Shown piece after piece: positions 8,801-15,678 of a stretch of DNA of 64,000 nucleotides (position 1 is the first letter of the stretch; each line of letters begins with the position of its first letter). The stretch is taken from NCBI RefSeq assembly GCF_028010285.1, contig NZ_CP116304.1, positions 1,690,501 to 1,754,500 on the forward strand. Direction: 5' to 3'. The stretch is from Pseudomonas sp. Q1-7. Its GTDB lineage: Bacteria > Pseudomonadota > Gammaproteobacteria > Pseudomonadales > Pseudomonadaceae. The notes beneath the pieces were generated by a model that saw only the letters and a list, made by a program, of their open reading frames with translations, was not told where the DNA came from and made no database searches. Position numbers and translations under genes: made by a program.

Positions 8801-9420
8801 TGCCGGGCGAGCGGGATGTACTTCTCGATGAACACGCCGGCGTCGCTGAAGTTGTTCTGCCCCAGGCGCTTCACGGCCTCGAAGGCGTCGCTCAGTTCCA
8901 CGGCTGAGCGGCACACGCGCATGCCGATGCCGCCCCCGCCGGCGGTGCTTTTCAGCATCACCGGGTAGCCCACCTGGTCAGCGGCGGCCAGCGCGGTATC
9001 GAGGTTTTCCAGCAGCTCGGTGCCTTCCAGCATGGGTACGCCATTGGCCTTGGCCAGGGCGCGGGCGGTGTGCTTGAGACCGAATACCCGCAGCTGTTCC
9101 GGGGTGGGGCCGACGAAGGCGATGCCGGCGGCCTCGCAGGCTTCGGCGAAGGCGGCGTTCTCGGAAAGGAAGCCGTAGCCGGGATGGATGGCGCTGGCGC
9201 CGCTGTCGCGGGCGGCGGCGAGAATCTTGTCCACCACCAGGTACGTGCTGGCGGCGGGGCCGTCGCCCAGGCTGATGGCCTGGTCCGCCTGCTGGATGTG
9301 CAGGCTGGCGGCGTCGGCCTCGGAGTACACGGCCACGCCCTGTACATCGAGCTGGCGCAGGGTACGCAGGATGCGGCAGGCAATGGCGCCGCGGTTGGCG
9401 ATCAGGAGTTTTTCGAACAT
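5809..9420 (-). CDS. biotin-dependent guanidine (urea-type) carboxylase
   Basis: The 1203-residue multidomain enzyme has a biotin carboxylase domain (about 1 to 450, with IANRGAIACRI and the glycine loop STAGGGGIGM), two carboxyltransferase regions of the KipA and KipI type (about 455 to 760 and 790 to 1110) and a C-terminal biotinyl domain with ESMKMEI (biotinylated Lys near 1167). Standard annotation calls this family urea carboxylase (uca). The guanidine-I riboswitch in the operon leader and the two neighbouring DUF1989 genes indicate that the physiological substrate is guanidine, giving carboxyguanidine. An insertion of about 24 residues near 765 to 788 is the translation of a REP-like palindrome (7059 to 7119). 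It keeps the frame and sits in a linker. It is the last gene of the operon. Confidence 0.88.
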   Translation of the reverse strand: MFEKLLIANRGAIACRILRTLRQLDVQGVAVYSEADAASLHIQQADQAISLGDGPAASTYLVVDKILAAARDSGASAIHPGYGFLSENAAFAEACEAAGIAFVGPTPEQLRVFGLKHTARALAKANGVPMLEGTELLENLDTALAAADQVGYPVMLKSTAGGGGIGMRVCRSAVELSDAFEAVKRLGQNNFSDAGVFIEKYIPLARHLEVQVFGDGRGEVLALGVRDCSVQRRNQKVLEETPAPNLPAGMADELCAAAIKLAKAVNYRSAGTVEFVYNSEAERFYFLEVNTRLQVEHGVTEQVWGVDLVRWMIELAAGTLPPLGELGTALKPAGHAIQARLYAEDPGRDFQPCPGLLTAVAFPEADGQHLRIDTWVEAGCEIPPYFDPMIAKLIAWAPTRLEASAALDRALAETTLYGVESNRDYLRQILADTPFASGSPWTRCLEGLRYKANTFEILSAGTQTTVQDYPGRLGYWAVGVPPSGPMDNRALRLGNRLLGNAEGAAGLEITMSGPSLRFNCDAVVAVTGAPIPLTLDGQPHPMDTALFVPAGTTLALGTLAGGGARSYLCLRGGLQLPDYLGSKSTFTLGQFGGHAGRALRAGDVLHLAPLTDASHGASLPLAQRTSLPAVRELRVIYGPHGAPEYFSPAYIDRFFATDWEVHFNSSRTGVRLIGPKPEWARESGGEAGLHPSNIHDNPYAIGAVDFTGDMPVILGPDGPSLGGFVCPVTVIEADLWQLGQLKAGDKVRFVAVSIDDARELAQAQDPCVARMQAGSTAPRVPRIASGLQSPIVLDLGEGDKRLVARLSGDTHLLLEIGAPELDLVLRFRAHALMQALEAQALDGVIDLTPGIRSLQVHYQPETLPLHSLLETVSGLWDDVCAAGDLKVPSRIVHLPLSWDDPACQLAIEKYMTTVRKDAPWCPSNLEFIRRINDLPNLDEVQRTVFEASYLVMGLGDVYLGAPVATPLDPRHRLVTTKYNPARTWTAENSVGIGGAYLCVYGMEGPGGYQFVGRTLQMWNRYRDVAAFDGKPWLLRFFDQIRFYPVSAGELLNIRRDFPLGRFPLRIEETELCLADYQAFLAREADGIAAFRAQQQAAFNAERERWIASGQAHFESDEPAPDLGEDAPLGSGQHAVESHIAGNLWQVQVEEGASVKAGDTLVILESMKMEIPLTAPRDGVVREVRVQPGSPVRAGQRVVVLEEA
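7059..7119. repeat. REP-like palindrome inside the carboxylase coding region
   Basis: GTAGCCCGGATGCAA at 7059 to 7073 is perfectly inverted at 7105 to 7119, with 31 bases between. This type of palindrome is normally intergenic in Pseudomonas. Here it is read through in frame. Confidence 0.88.
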
Positions 9421-9502
9421 GAGGTTTTCCCCATGAGTGGTGGGTCGTCCCGCCGGTATTCGGTCAGCACCACGGTCGTCCGCGGAGCATGGCTGGAGGT
9501 TT

Positions 9503-9599
9503 CGTAGGATGGGTCGGGCGGCGTTCCGCGAGCGGAGCGAAACCCATCAATCCGGAGCGATGGGTTTTGCAGGCTCTACCCATCCTACGGGGGTGTCTC
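9503..9599. repeat. dispersed intergenic repeat with 12-bp terminal inverted repeat
   Basis: CGTAGGATGGGT (9503) and ACCCATCCTACG (9588) bound a 97-base element. Inside are GCGAAACCCATCAATCCG and a second copy of GATGGGTTTTGC in inverted arrangement. It lies between the carboxylase and the first DUF1989 gene, so it is transcribed within the operon and could be an RNA stability hairpin. Confidence 0.75.
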
Positions 9600-9656
9600 G
9601 CAGGCATTGGCCGGAGCGGCTCTGGCAGAGCAGGAAGAGCCACCGCCGCAGGCGGA

Positions 9657-10292
9657 TCAGTCCCATACCAGCACCTCCGCCGGCGTCGGGTTCCAGCCGT
9701 TGCAGGGGTTGTTCAGCTGCGGGCAGTTGGAGATCAGCACGATGATGTCCATGTGCGCGACCAGCTCGACGTACTTGCCGGCGGCGGAGATGCCGTCCTC
9801 GAAGGTCAGGCCGCCTTCGGGGGTGACCGGCACGTTCATGAAGAAGTTGATGTTGGCGCCGAGGTCACGCTTGCTCAGGCGGCCGTCGTGCAGGCTGGCG
9901 CGCAGGAAGTTGTCGCGGCAGCTGTGCATGTAGCGCCGGTCCAGGGCGTAGCGCACGGTGTTGCTCTCCTGGGCGCAGGCGCCGCCGAGGGTGTCGTGGC
10001 GGCCGCAGGTGTCGGCGCTGATGGTCAGCATGGGGTTGCCGAGGTTGGACCAGAGCACGCTGCCTGGCCCGAGGTAGACGCGGTTCTGCTTGCGCAGGGT
10101 GCGCTGCACGTCGTAGCGCTCGCGCGGGTTGCGCGCGTTGTAGAACAGGGTGTCCACCGCCTGGTTGCCTTCCAGGTCCGAGAGGCGCAGGGTCTGGCCG
10201 GCCTTCACCTCGGTCAGGAAGGGCTCGCCGGCGGCGATGACCGCGCGGTAGGCGGCGGCTTCGGGGTGTTTTTCGCTGGGGATCGGGTGCAT
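9657..10292 (-). CDS. DUF1989 protein, carboxyguanidine deiminase subunit (urea carboxylase-associated protein 2 type)
   Basis: The 211-residue protein belongs to the DUF1989 family, usually annotated as urea carboxylase-associated protein 2. Members of this pair have been shown to act together as carboxyguanidine deiminase (CgdAB), which hydrolyses carboxyguanidine to allophanate and ammonia. The conserved block ADTCGRHDTLGG, with candidate metal-binding Cys and His, is present at about residues 90 to 101. The gene ends 237 bases before the carboxylase start, with a dispersed repeat between, and begins 10 bases after its paralogue. Which of the two subunits is CgdA or CgdB I cannot say from sequence. 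Confidence 0.88.
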   Translation of the reverse strand: MHPIPSEKHPEAAAYRAVIAAGEPFLTEVKAGQTLRLSDLEGNQAVDTLFYNARNPRERYDVQRTLRKQNRVYLGPGSVLWSNLGNPMLTISADTCGRHDTLGGACAQESNTVRYALDRRYMHSCRDNFLRASLHDGRLSKRDLGANINFFMNVPVTPEGGLTFEDGISAAGKYVELVAHMDIIVLISNCPQLNNPCNGWNPTPAEVLVWD

Positions 10293-10302
10293 GGGGCGGT
10301 CC

Positions 10303-11031
10303 TCAGATGTACAGGCGTTCGGTGTTGTGGAAGCCGCGCGCGTTTTCCGGGCGTGAGGTGCGGCAGAGCAGGGTGATGCCGTCGTTCTGCACTTGGTGCC
10401 AGGACAGCTGCACGGGCTTGGGCGCGTAGGCGGTGTTCGGGTCCATGGGGTGCTGCAGGGCGGTGAGCACCACCAGCGTGTCCATCGGCGCGTACAGCTC
10501 GATGTAGTCGCCGGCGCTGGAATTGCCCGGTTCGAACCGGAAGCAGCCGTCGCCGTCCACCGTCACCTTGCTGAACAGGTTCAGGCACATCAGCAGGTCC
10601 TGCAGGTTGAGGTCCCACTTGCCCATTTCCACCAGCAGGTTGTCCGCGCCGTTGCGGAAGAAGCCGTTGCGCAGTTCCTGGTAGCGGCCGGCGCCGTACT
10701 TCTCGTGCACCTCATCGGCGTTCAGCACGCCGCCGAAGCTGTCGTGCCAGCCGCAGGTGTCGGCGGTGATGGCGGCCAGCACCCGGCCCATGTCGGAGTA
10801 CAGGCAATGGCCGGCGCTGAGCTTGGCGGTGTGCTGGCACTTGAGGGTGTCCGGCAGGTTCAGGCGCTCGCTCTTGTCGATGGCATTGAGCAGCAGCAGG
10901 CTGACATTGGCGCCCCCTTCGAGATCGGTGATGCGCAGCAACTGGCCGCGTTTCAGCACGAAGGAGGTGTGGCCGCCGCCGGGGACGGTTTCTTCATAGA
11001 GGGTGGGGCGCAGGGCCAGGGGGTCGCTCAT
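10303..11031 (-). CDS. DUF1989 protein, carboxyguanidine deiminase subunit (urea carboxylase-associated protein 1 type)
   Basis: The 242-residue protein is the paralogue of the preceding one and carries the matching block ADTCGWHDSFGG at about residues 77 to 88. Together the two are expected to form the heteromeric deiminase that follows guanidine carboxylation. It starts 15 bases after the ATPase gene of the transporter, so all belong to one transcript. The function is inferred from family studies and from the riboswitch upstream, not from a residue I can test here. Confidence 0.88.
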   Translation of the reverse strand: MSDPLALRPTLYEETVPGGGHTSFVLKRGQLLRITDLEGGANVSLLLLNAIDKSERLNLPDTLKCQHTAKLSAGHCLYSDMGRVLAAITADTCGWHDSFGGVLNADEVHEKYGAGRYQELRNGFFRNGADNLLVEMGKWDLNLQDLLMCLNLFSKVTVDGDGCFRFEPGNSSAGDYIELYAPMDTLVVLTALQHPMDPNTAYAPKPVQLSWHQVQNDGITLLCRTSRPENARGFHNTERLYI

Positions 11032-11046
11032 GGGGCAGGTTCCTCG

Positions 11047-11844
11047 TCAGTGGGCTGTGGCGGGCTGCAGGGCGGCGGCGAGCCGCTCGGGCAGGGCCTC
11101 GACGGCTGCGCGGGCGGCGCGGCGGTCGGCGTTCAGGGGAATGTCGTAGGTGATGCGCGCGCCGTAGGCGTTGGGGGCCTGCGGGTCCTGGCGCACCTTG
11201 TCGAACACCAGCAGGCGGGTGCCCAGGCTGAAGCCTTCGGCGAGGTCGTGGGTGACCATGAACACGGTCAGCCGGGTTTCCTGCCAGAGGCCCAGCAACA
11301 GTTCGTGCATGTCCTTGCGGATGCCGGGATCGAGGGCGCCAAAGGGCTCGTCCAGCAGCAGCACGCGGGGTTTCATCACCAGCGCCTGGGCGATGGCCAG
11401 GCGCTGCTGCATGCCACCGGAAAGCTGGCTGGGGTACTTGTCCAGGGCATGGGCGAGGCCGACCTTGGCGAGGATGGCGGCGGCTTCGTCACGGGCCGCG
11501 CGCTTGGCGCTGCCGAACAGGCGGCCGAGCAGCGGCGAACGTGGCAGCTCCAGGCCGAGGGCGACGTTGTCCAGCACGCTGAGATGGGGGAATACCGAGT
11601 AGCGCTGGAACACCACGCCCCGGCTGGCGTCGGGTTCGGCCACCAGCGGACGGCCGTCGAGCAGCAGTTGGCCGCGGCTGGGGCTTTCCTGGCCGAGCAG
11701 CATGCGCAGGAAGGTGGACTTGCCGCAGCCGGAGGCGCCCACGAGGGTGCAGAACTCGCCTTCGTTCACCGACAGGTTCAGGTTCTCCAGCACCACCTGG
11801 TCGTCATACCGCTGCCAGACATTGCGGACACTGATGAAGCTCAT
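11047..11844 (-). CDS. ABC transporter ATP-binding protein (guanidine/urea-carboxylase region)
   Basis: The 265-residue ATPase resembles the nitrate/taurine/sulfonate (NrtD/SsuB) type. It has Walker A GASGCGKST (about residue 37), Q-loop VFQRYSVFPHL, signature LSGGMQQRLAIAQAL and Walker B VLLLDEPFGALD. The ATG at 11844 overlaps the TGA of the permease gene by four bases (ATGA), which fixes the start. The longer open frame upstream is the permease in another frame. It probably energises guanidine uptake. Confidence 0.9.
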   Translation of the reverse strand: MSFISVRNVWQRYDDQVVLENLNLSVNEGEFCTLVGASGCGKSTFLRMLLGQESPSRGQLLLDGRPLVAEPDASRGVVFQRYSVFPHLSVLDNVALGLELPRSPLLGRLFGSAKRAARDEAAAILAKVGLAHALDKYPSQLSGGMQQRLAIAQALVMKPRVLLLDEPFGALDPGIRKDMHELLLGLWQETRLTVFMVTHDLAEGFSLGTRLLVFDKVRQDPQAPNAYGARITYDIPLNADRRAARAAVEALPERLAAALQPATAH

Positions 11845-12656
11845 GCCTTGGCTCCTTCGTACCAGGGGAAGGCCAGCCGCGTGAGCTGGCGCAGGCCCAG
11901 GTCCATCAGCCAGGCGAGCAGGGTGATCCACGCCACGTAGGGCAGGATCACGTCCATGGCCAGGTAGCGGCGGACCAGGAAAATGCGGTAGCCCAGGCCA
12001 TCGGTGGAGGCGATGGCTTCGGCGGCGATGAGGAACAGCCAGGCCGAGCCCAGCACCAGGCGCAGCGAGATCAAGAGGCGCGGCATGAGCTGCGGCAGTA
12101 CTACGCGGAGGATCAGCGTCCAGGTGTTGGCGCCCAGGGTCTGCGCCTTGATCAGCAGCTCGCGGGGGATTTCCCGGGCGCGCTGTTCCAGGTCGCGGGC
12201 GATGCAGGGGGCGATGCCGATGACGATCAGCATCACCTTGGACAGCTCGCCCAGGCCGAAGACGATGAACAGGATCGGCAGGATCGCCAGTGGCGGGACC
12301 ATCGACAGCACCGTCAGCAGCGGCGACAGCGGCGCGCCGAACAGCGGCAGGGTGCCGGCGGCGATCCCCAGGGCCAGGCCCAGCAGCGCGGCGATGGACA
12401 GGCCGATTGCCAGGCGCTTGAGGCTGGAAGCGCTGTCCTGCCAGAACAGGTAGTTGCCGCTGCGCTTGTCCTCGGTGAAGGCCAGGCGCTCCACCGCATC
12501 CGCCATCTGCACGGCGCTGGGCAGCAGCTTGTCGTTGGGGTTCTCCGCGAGTCGGGTCGCCGAACCGCTGAAGTAGGCCAACAGCAACAGGGCGAACGGC
12601 AGCAGGACCAGGATCAGGCGTCCGGCGCGGTCCGGTTGGCGGTTGATCAGGCGCAT
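11841..12656 (-). CDS. ABC transporter permease (guanidine/urea-carboxylase region)
   Basis: The 271-residue inner-membrane protein has about six hydrophobic segments beginning with LILVLLPFALLLLAYFSG. It carries the binding-protein-dependent transport loop (around LGANTWTLILRVVLPQLMP) typical of SsuC/TauC/NrtB permeases. It overlaps the ATPase gene by four bases. A dispersed repeat separates it from the binding-protein gene by 112 bases. A role in guanidine import is inferred from the operon. Confidence 0.88.
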   Translation of the reverse strand: MRLINRQPDRAGRLILVLLPFALLLLAYFSGSATRLAENPNDKLLPSAVQMADAVERLAFTEDKRSGNYLFWQDSASSLKRLAIGLSIAALLGLALGIAAGTLPLFGAPLSPLLTVLSMVPPLAILPILFIVFGLGELSKVMLIVIGIAPCIARDLEQRAREIPRELLIKAQTLGANTWTLILRVVLPQLMPRLLISLRLVLGSAWLFLIAAEAIASTDGLGYRIFLVRRYLAMDVILPYVAWITLLAWLMDLGLRQLTRLAFPWYEGAKA

Positions 12657-12683
12657 GACGGGTACTCGGATAGGTGGAGCGGG

Positions 12684-12764
12684 TAGGTTGGCGCCGAGGA
12701 ACGGGGCCCAACATCGTCGGGTATCCGGACGTTCGTTGGGCTTCGCCGCGCTCGGCGCCAGCCT
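12684..12764. repeat. dispersed repeat between binding-protein and permease genes
   Basis: TAGGTTGGCGCCGAG (12684) and CTCGGCGCCAGCCT (12751) form an imperfect inverted repeat around an internal CGTTGGGCTTCGC. The same elements occur in the opposite orientation at 37130 to 37207, so this is a dispersed family. Confidence 0.7.
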
Positions 12765-12768
12765 GCGG

Positions 12769-13836
12769 TCAGAGCTGGCCGTCGGCGGCGAGCTGCACGT
12801 AGGTCGGGTCGAAGCGCAGCTTGACGTTGCCCTTGTCGCCGGTGACCACGCCCTTGGCGAAGCTCATGCCCACCGCGTTGGCGTCCTTGGCGCCTTCACC
12901 CAGCAGGCCGTGGTTGAACGAGAAACTGGCCACCTTGTCCATGGTCGCCGGCAGCTTCGGGCTGGTGACGAAGGCCAGGGCGTCGGCCGGGGTCTGGAAC
13001 AGGCGGGTGGCGGCCAATTGCGACTGGTAGCCGGCCAGGTCGGTGCCGGAGGCCTTGGCCATGTGTTCCAGGGCGGCGGCGCTTTCGGCGGTGCCGGCAT
13101 TCATCAGTGCGACGATCTCGAACCAGGCGCCGGTGAGTGCCTTGCCCAGGGCGGGGTTGGCCTGCAGCGTCTCGGTGTTCACCACCATCATGTCCATGAT
13201 TTCGCCGGGTACCTTGCTGGAGTCGAATACCAGGCTGGTGCCGGGCTTGGCGGTGATCTCGGCGAGCATGGGGTTCCAGGTGGTCACCGCCTGGACTTCG
13301 CGGGTGTCGAAGGCGGCGGCGATGTCGGCGTCGGAGGTGTTGACCACCTGCACGTCCTTTTCCGAGAGGTCGGCGCGCTCCAGGGCGCGGGCCAGCAGGT
13401 AGTGGGAGACGGACAGTTCCACCAGGTTGATGGGCATGTCCTTGAGGTCGGCCAGGGTCTTGCCTTCGCCCTTGACCACCACGCCGTCATTGCCGTTGGA
13501 GAAGTCGCCGACGATCAGCGCGGTGCTGTCCACCCCGCCGGCGGCCGGAATGGTCAGGGCGTCCATGTTGGTCATGGTGCAGCCGTCGAACTGGCCGGCG
13601 GTGTACTGGTTGATGGATTCGACGTAGTCGTTGAGCTGGGTGACCTGGATCTCGATGCCGTACTTCTTCGCCCACTTGTCGACGATGCCTTGGGTGGCGC
13701 CGTACTCCCAGGGCATCCAGCCGGCGTAGAGGGTCCAGCACACGTTGAAGCTGTCCTTCTGGGCAGCGGCGGTATTGAAGCTGAGGGCGGCGGCGAGGCC
13801 GGCAAGGGCGAGGGCGAACAGACGGGACTTGCGCAT
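12769..13836 (-). CDS. periplasmic substrate-binding protein of the guanidine/urea-carboxylase-region ABC transporter
   Basis: The 355-residue protein has a Sec signal peptide (MRKSRLFALALAGLAAALSF, cleavage after about residue 24, ..TAAAQ). It resembles the NrtA/SsuA-type binding proteins found next to urea carboxylase genes. It is the first gene of the operon and presumably captures guanidine in the periplasm. The start at 13836 has a strong GGAGG six bases upstream. The frame remains open to 14043, but that part is the riboswitch, so the longer form is rejected. Confidence 0.88.
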   Translation of the reverse strand: MRKSRLFALALAGLAAALSFNTAAAQKDSFNVCWTLYAGWMPWEYGATQGIVDKWAKKYGIEIQVTQLNDYVESINQYTAGQFDGCTMTNMDALTIPAAGGVDSTALIVGDFSNGNDGVVVKGEGKTLADLKDMPINLVELSVSHYLLARALERADLSEKDVQVVNTSDADIAAAFDTREVQAVTTWNPMLAEITAKPGTSLVFDSSKVPGEIMDMMVVNTETLQANPALGKALTGAWFEIVALMNAGTAESAAALEHMAKASGTDLAGYQSQLAATRLFQTPADALAFVTSPKLPATMDKVASFSFNHGLLGEGAKDANAVGMSFAKGVVTGDKGNVKLRFDPTYVQLAADGQL

Positions 13837-13899
13837 GGAGAACCTCCGGTTCGGTTGAGGGCGGGCGGAGCTGCGCGGCACTTCCCTGCAAAGGGGCGC

Positions 13900-13995
13900 G
13901 TTCTCCCGGGCTTTTGTCCCGCCGTGTAACCTCGCTGGAGGTCGCCAGCTCTCGGACCAGTCATCCGCCTGCGCGGACCGGAACCCTAGCCAGCC
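13900..13995 (-). promoter_or_regulatory. guanidine-I (ykkC) riboswitch
   Basis: Read on the minus strand the leader contains, in order, CTAGGGTTCCG (from 13990), ACTGGTCCGAGAGC, a variable stem (CTGGCGACCTCCAG), then ACACGGCGGGACAAAAGCCC followed by GGGAG. These are the conserved parts of the ykkC subtype 1 guanidine riboswitch aptamer in the right order and spacing. It lies 64 bases before the binding-protein start. It should turn the operon on when guanidine is bound. Confidence 0.95.
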
Positions 13996-14051
13996 ATTGC
14001 AAATTGTGGTGCGTGGACCCGGTGGTCCGGGCAGCTCCTGCACACCAAAAG

Positions 14052-14071
14052 CAAAGCGAAGGCCGTGCCAA
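14052..14071 (-). promoter_or_regulatory. candidate sigma-54 promoter of the guanidine operon
   Basis: On the minus strand TTGGCACGGCCTTCGCTTTG matches the -24/-12 consensus with one mismatch (TCGC for TTGC) and has the required GG-N10-GC spacing. Transcription would start near 14044, about 50 bases before the riboswitch. A possible NtrC half-site (TGGTGC, 14166 to 14171) lies about 100 bases upstream. The rest of the 310-base gap to the next gene shows nothing else I can name. Confidence 0.7.
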
Positions 14072-14306
14072 GATGGTTCGAGGGCTCTGGCGTGGGCCTT
14101 TCGCTGTAGTCGGGGTGATTCGGAGCGGGAACGGGTGCCCGCTCATGGGGCGTCGGGCGTCAACTTGGTGCGCAGCAACAACTGGCAACGGATTTTTCCG
14201 ACAGATGCCGAGTGCTGTTCTGTAGGACGTGTTGTCCAACGCAGTGGGAGCCATCCCAGTCGCCGACATTTGTCTGCGCCGTCCCTCGCGGTCGAAGGAG
14301 GCCGCC

Positions 14307-14858
14307 ATGTCCTACCGATCATTCATCCTTGCCGTACTCAGCCTGACCCTGGGCGGCTGCGCCGTCTACGACTACGACAACAACTACCCCAGCCGCCGCT
14401 ACTACGGTGCCGACGACTACCGGGCGCACCGGTATTACTACGATCCGCCCGGTGCCTCCTATTACATCGTCGACAAGCGCTACGACGACCGTTACCACGA
14501 GCGTCGCCATTACGACCGTCGCCACTACGACGGTCGCAAGGACTACTACGACAAGCCCTACAAGCGCTATGACAAGCGCTACAAGGACAATGACCACCCG
14601 TACCGGCATGATCGCCGCTATTACCAGCCGCGCCAGGACAACTTCCAGGAACGCCGACACGACTACACGCCGCGCCTGCAGACCTGGGGCCGCAACGACC
14701 CGCAGCCCGGCTATCGCCAGCCCCACTACAAACAGCCCAGCCACCGTCAATCCGGCTACCGCCAGCAGTACCGGGTGCAGCCGGGCTACGAGGCGCGCCC
14801 GCACAACAATCCCCGTTACAACAACCGCAGCAACTGGTCGCTGCAGCAGCGTCGCTGA
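14307..14858 (+). CDS. Tyr/Arg/Asp-rich lipoprotein of unknown function
   Basis: The 183-residue protein has a lipoprotein signal with lipobox LGGC (Cys 18). After it comes a low-complexity sequence dominated by Tyr, Arg, Asp, His and Lys, with repeats such as RRHYDRRHYDGR and KRYDKRYKDND. The second half has recurring Gly-Tyr-Arg-Gln segments (PGYRQP, SGYRQQ). No catalytic domain is visible. The ATG at 14307 has AAGGAG six bases upstream, and the in-frame extension to 14229 lacks one. It is a monocistronic gene divergent from the guanidine operon. The Asp residue next to the lipobox that would favour inner-membrane retention is absent (C-A-V), so outer-membrane sorting is likely. Confidence 0.8.
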   Translation: MSYRSFILAVLSLTLGGCAVYDYDNNYPSRRYYGADDYRAHRYYYDPPGASYYIVDKRYDDRYHERRHYDRRHYDGRKDYYDKPYKRYDKRYKDNDHPYRHDRRYYQPRQDNFQERRHDYTPRLQTWGRNDPQPGYRQPHYKQPSHRQSGYRQQYRVQPGYEARPHNNPRYNNRSNWSLQQRR

Positions 14859-14903
14859 GCCAGCGCTTTCGGCGTTCGGCAAGACGCTTGTCACAACTCC
14901 CGC

Positions 14904-14922
14904 GCAGCCGGTGACCGGCTGC
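14904..14922. terminator. palindrome between convergent genes
   Basis: GCAGCCGG, loop TGA, CCGGCTGC is a perfect eight-pair hairpin between two convergent genes. It lacks a clear T-run, so its role as a terminator is uncertain. Confidence 0.45.
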
Positions 14923-14994
14923 ACGCGGAGGGGCTGAACACGCCACAGGCGGATGAACTCCGCGCGTCGTCAGGGGGTAGCGGCGGCGCCGGGT

Positions 14995-15333
14995 TCAGAT
15001 CAGCCCCGATTCGCCATCATCGATGAGGTGCGAGATGCCACCCAGGGCTTCGCGCGCCTGGCTGCGGCTGAGCAGCTTGGACTGGGCGGCCGGCGGCAGG
15101 TCGGTGATGCGAATGACGCCCTTGTCCATCAGCACCGTGATCAGGTCGTCGAGCACGCGGATCATGTCCAGGTCGCTCTGCTGCAATTGCACCAGGCTGA
15201 CCTGGGCCGCCTGGCCGGCGTACCACGCGCGCAATTCCTGGTCTTCGGCGGGCAGCGTCCCGCTCATGCCGTCGAATGCCGTGGTCTCGACGCGCACCAG
15301 GCGTCCTTCCGCATCACGCTGGATATACAGCAT
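14995..15333 (-). CDS. small conserved Pseudomonas protein (annotated elsewhere as tryptophan synthase beta-like)
   Basis: The 112-residue soluble protein begins MLYIQRDAEGRLVRVE and contains a predicted helical stretch (SLVQLQQSDLDMIRVLDDLITVLMDKGVIRITDLP). I recognise it as a short conserved protein in pseudomonads that databases often label 'tryptophan synthase subunit beta like', although it shows no PLP-binding Lys context or other TrpB feature. The function is unknown. It is the first gene left of the cellulose operon and divergent from it. Confidence 0.75.
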   Translation of the reverse strand: MLYIQRDAEGRLVRVETTAFDGMSGTLPAEDQELRAWYAGQAAQVSLVQLQQSDLDMIRVLDDLITVLMDKGVIRITDLPPAAQSKLLSRSQAREALGGISHLIDDGESGLI

Positions 15334-15543
15334 CGCTCCTGCCCCCTCCTCGAGATCGCTCGCACAAGGTTAGTTGCTGCCCCTTGGTCCCGCCCGTTCG
15401 TCGACCCGCCGGTCGGGCAATGCGCTGCCGTCGATCCGGGCTTCGCGGCCGTTCGTCGCTGCGGTGCGCCGGAGTGGCGCTGGAGGGCGCGATTTCCGTG
15501 GAGGAAACGCCGTTCAGTGGACAGGTGTAAGCACAATATCAAG

Positions 15544-15588
15544 TTGACATCAATTTCTAATTCCGCTGTAGAATTGACGTAATTCCGC
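15544..15588 (+). promoter_or_regulatory. wss promoter region with tandem 22-bp direct repeat
   Basis: The 345-base gap before wssA turns markedly AT-rich from about 15530. TTGACA (15544 to 15549) and TAGAAT (15569 to 15574) are a possible but long-spaced (19) sigma-70 pair. TAATTCCGC occurs at 15558 to 15566 and 15580 to 15588, exactly 22 bases apart, and each copy is followed by a related NNNAGAAT. This suggests a regulator bound on one face of the helix. The part from 15334 to 15530 is GC-rich and shows nothing I can name. Confidence 0.5.
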
Positions 15589-15678
15589 GTAAGAATAAGA
15601 GAAATGATGGTTTATTGACGCGAGATTTTTGGCTCGGTCACTTGAATCTCTGCCGCCATACAAACCTGAAGTGTTGAC

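Noticed and set aside
13837-14043. N-terminal extension of the binding-protein gene
   Set aside because: The extension is the riboswitch, and a normal signal peptide with strong ribosome site starts at 13836.
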